Below are positions 5,890 to 6,320 of a stretch of DNA of 6,320 nucleotides, piece after piece. This DNA is from Gammaproteobacteria bacterium (lineage in GTDB: Bacteria > Pseudomonadota > Gammaproteobacteria > Xanthomonadales > Xanthomonadaceae): the NCBI GenBank assembly GCA_025360985.1, contig JANYBA010000349.1, positions 1-6,320 of the forward strand, in the 5' to 3' direction. Both the position numbers and the translations under genes were made by a program. Numbering within the stretch: position 1 is the first letter of the stretch; every line of letters begins with the position of its first letter. Under the pieces are notes generated by a model that saw only the letters and a list, made by a program, of their open reading frames with translations, was not told where the DNA came from and did not search any database.

Positions 5890-6320
5890 ATGGCTGCGCC
5901 GACTTTCCAGGAACTGATCCTACGGCTCAACCAGTACTGGGCCGGGCAGGGCTGCGTGCTGATCCAGCCGCTGGATCTCGAAGTCGGCGCCGGCACCTTT
6001 CATCCCGCGACTTTCCTGCGCGCGCTCGGGCCGGAACCCTGGAACGCCGCCTACGTGCAACCTTGCCGGCGCCCGACCGACGGCCGCTACGGCGAGAATC
6101 CCAATCGCCTGCAGCGTTACTACCAATACCAGGTGGTGATGAAGCCCAATCCCGACAACATCCTCGATCTGTACCTGGACTCACTCAAGGCGCTCGGCGT
6201 GGATCCGCTGGTGCACGACTTGCGCTTCGTCGAGGACAACTGGGAATCGCCGACGCTCGGCGCCTGGGGCCTGGGTTGGGAAGTGTGGTTGAACGGCATG
6301 GAAGTCACCCAGTTCACCTA
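5890..6320 (+). CDS. glyQ: Glycyl-tRNA synthetase alpha subunit, N-terminal part (cut by window edge)
   Basis: This is the alpha chain of the bacterial (alpha-beta)2 glycyl-tRNA synthetase, which holds the class II catalytic core that activates glycine with ATP and charges tRNA-Gly in the cytoplasm. The first 143 residues of about 300 are visible and the frame is open at the right edge. Diagnostic segments are [11 protein letters not shown] (26-36), LRALGPEP (43-50), the motif 2 region [15 protein letters not shown] (59-73), KPNPDN (85-90), [19 protein letters not shown] (112-130) and [13 protein letters not shown] at the cut end. These are nearly identical to E. coli GlyQ as I recall it. ATG at 5890 begins the family's usual short N-terminus, and only a weak GGA lies upstream. 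glyS, the beta subunit gene, is expected next outside the window. Confidence 0.97.
   Translation, partial: MAAPTFQELILRLNQYWAGQGCVLIQPLDLEVGAGTFHPATFLRALGPEPWNAAYVQPCRRPTDGRYGENPNRLQRYYQYQVVMKPNPDNILDLYLDSLKALGVDPLVHDLRFVEDNWESPTLGAWGLGWEVWLNGMEVTQFT

Overview
The window reads as ordinary chromosome from a high-GC gammaproteobacterium, most likely a member of the Xanthomonadales/Lysobacterales (Lysobacter, Dyella or Xanthomonas relatives). This placement rests on recall, not a search: the TatA N-terminus (MGSFS..HW) and the GlyQ sequence resemble those of that group, and every gene shows strong G/C third-position bias. No gene has base composition that suggests recent transfer. I see no mobile element, CRISPR array, rRNA or tRNA.

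Layout. Positions 1-2178 lie on the minus strand. Read in the direction of transcription they are hemH (ferrochelatase), a SERHL-like alpha/beta hydrolase that starts in the last base of the hemH stop codon, and, after a 52-bp gap, the 5' part of a GNAT-like protein that runs off the left edge. A 114-bp divergent promoter region (2179-2292) separates hemH from a plus-strand gene for a secreted SYLF/Ysc84-domain protein. A hairpin follows its stop codon. Next comes a compact plus-strand cluster, tatA-tatB-tatC-RDD (3066-4929), in which tatB/tatC and tatC/RDD overlap at stop and start codons. A minus-strand polytopic membrane protein of the BPSS1780-like type (4913-5821) meets the RDD gene tail to tail with a 17-bp coding overlap. 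It diverges from glyQ (glycyl-tRNA synthetase alpha chain), which starts at 5890 and runs off the right edge. No gene-free stretch exceeds 114 bp.

How the genes work together. TatA, TatB and TatC form the twin-arginine translocase, which exports folded, often cofactor-bearing proteins. The stop/start overlap suggests that the RDD membrane protein is co-translated with TatC, but its job is unknown. HemH inserts iron in the last step of heme synthesis, and its coupled hydrolase has no established role in that pathway. The SYLF protein has a Sec-type signal peptide without twin arginines, so it is a neighbour of the Tat system and not an evident client.

I did not find a previously undescribed system. 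The points worth a second look are modest: translationally coupled partners of unknown function (hydrolase with hemH, RDD protein with tatC), a coding overlap between convergent genes, and AT-rich spots in the two divergent intergenic regions that could act as -10 elements in both directions.
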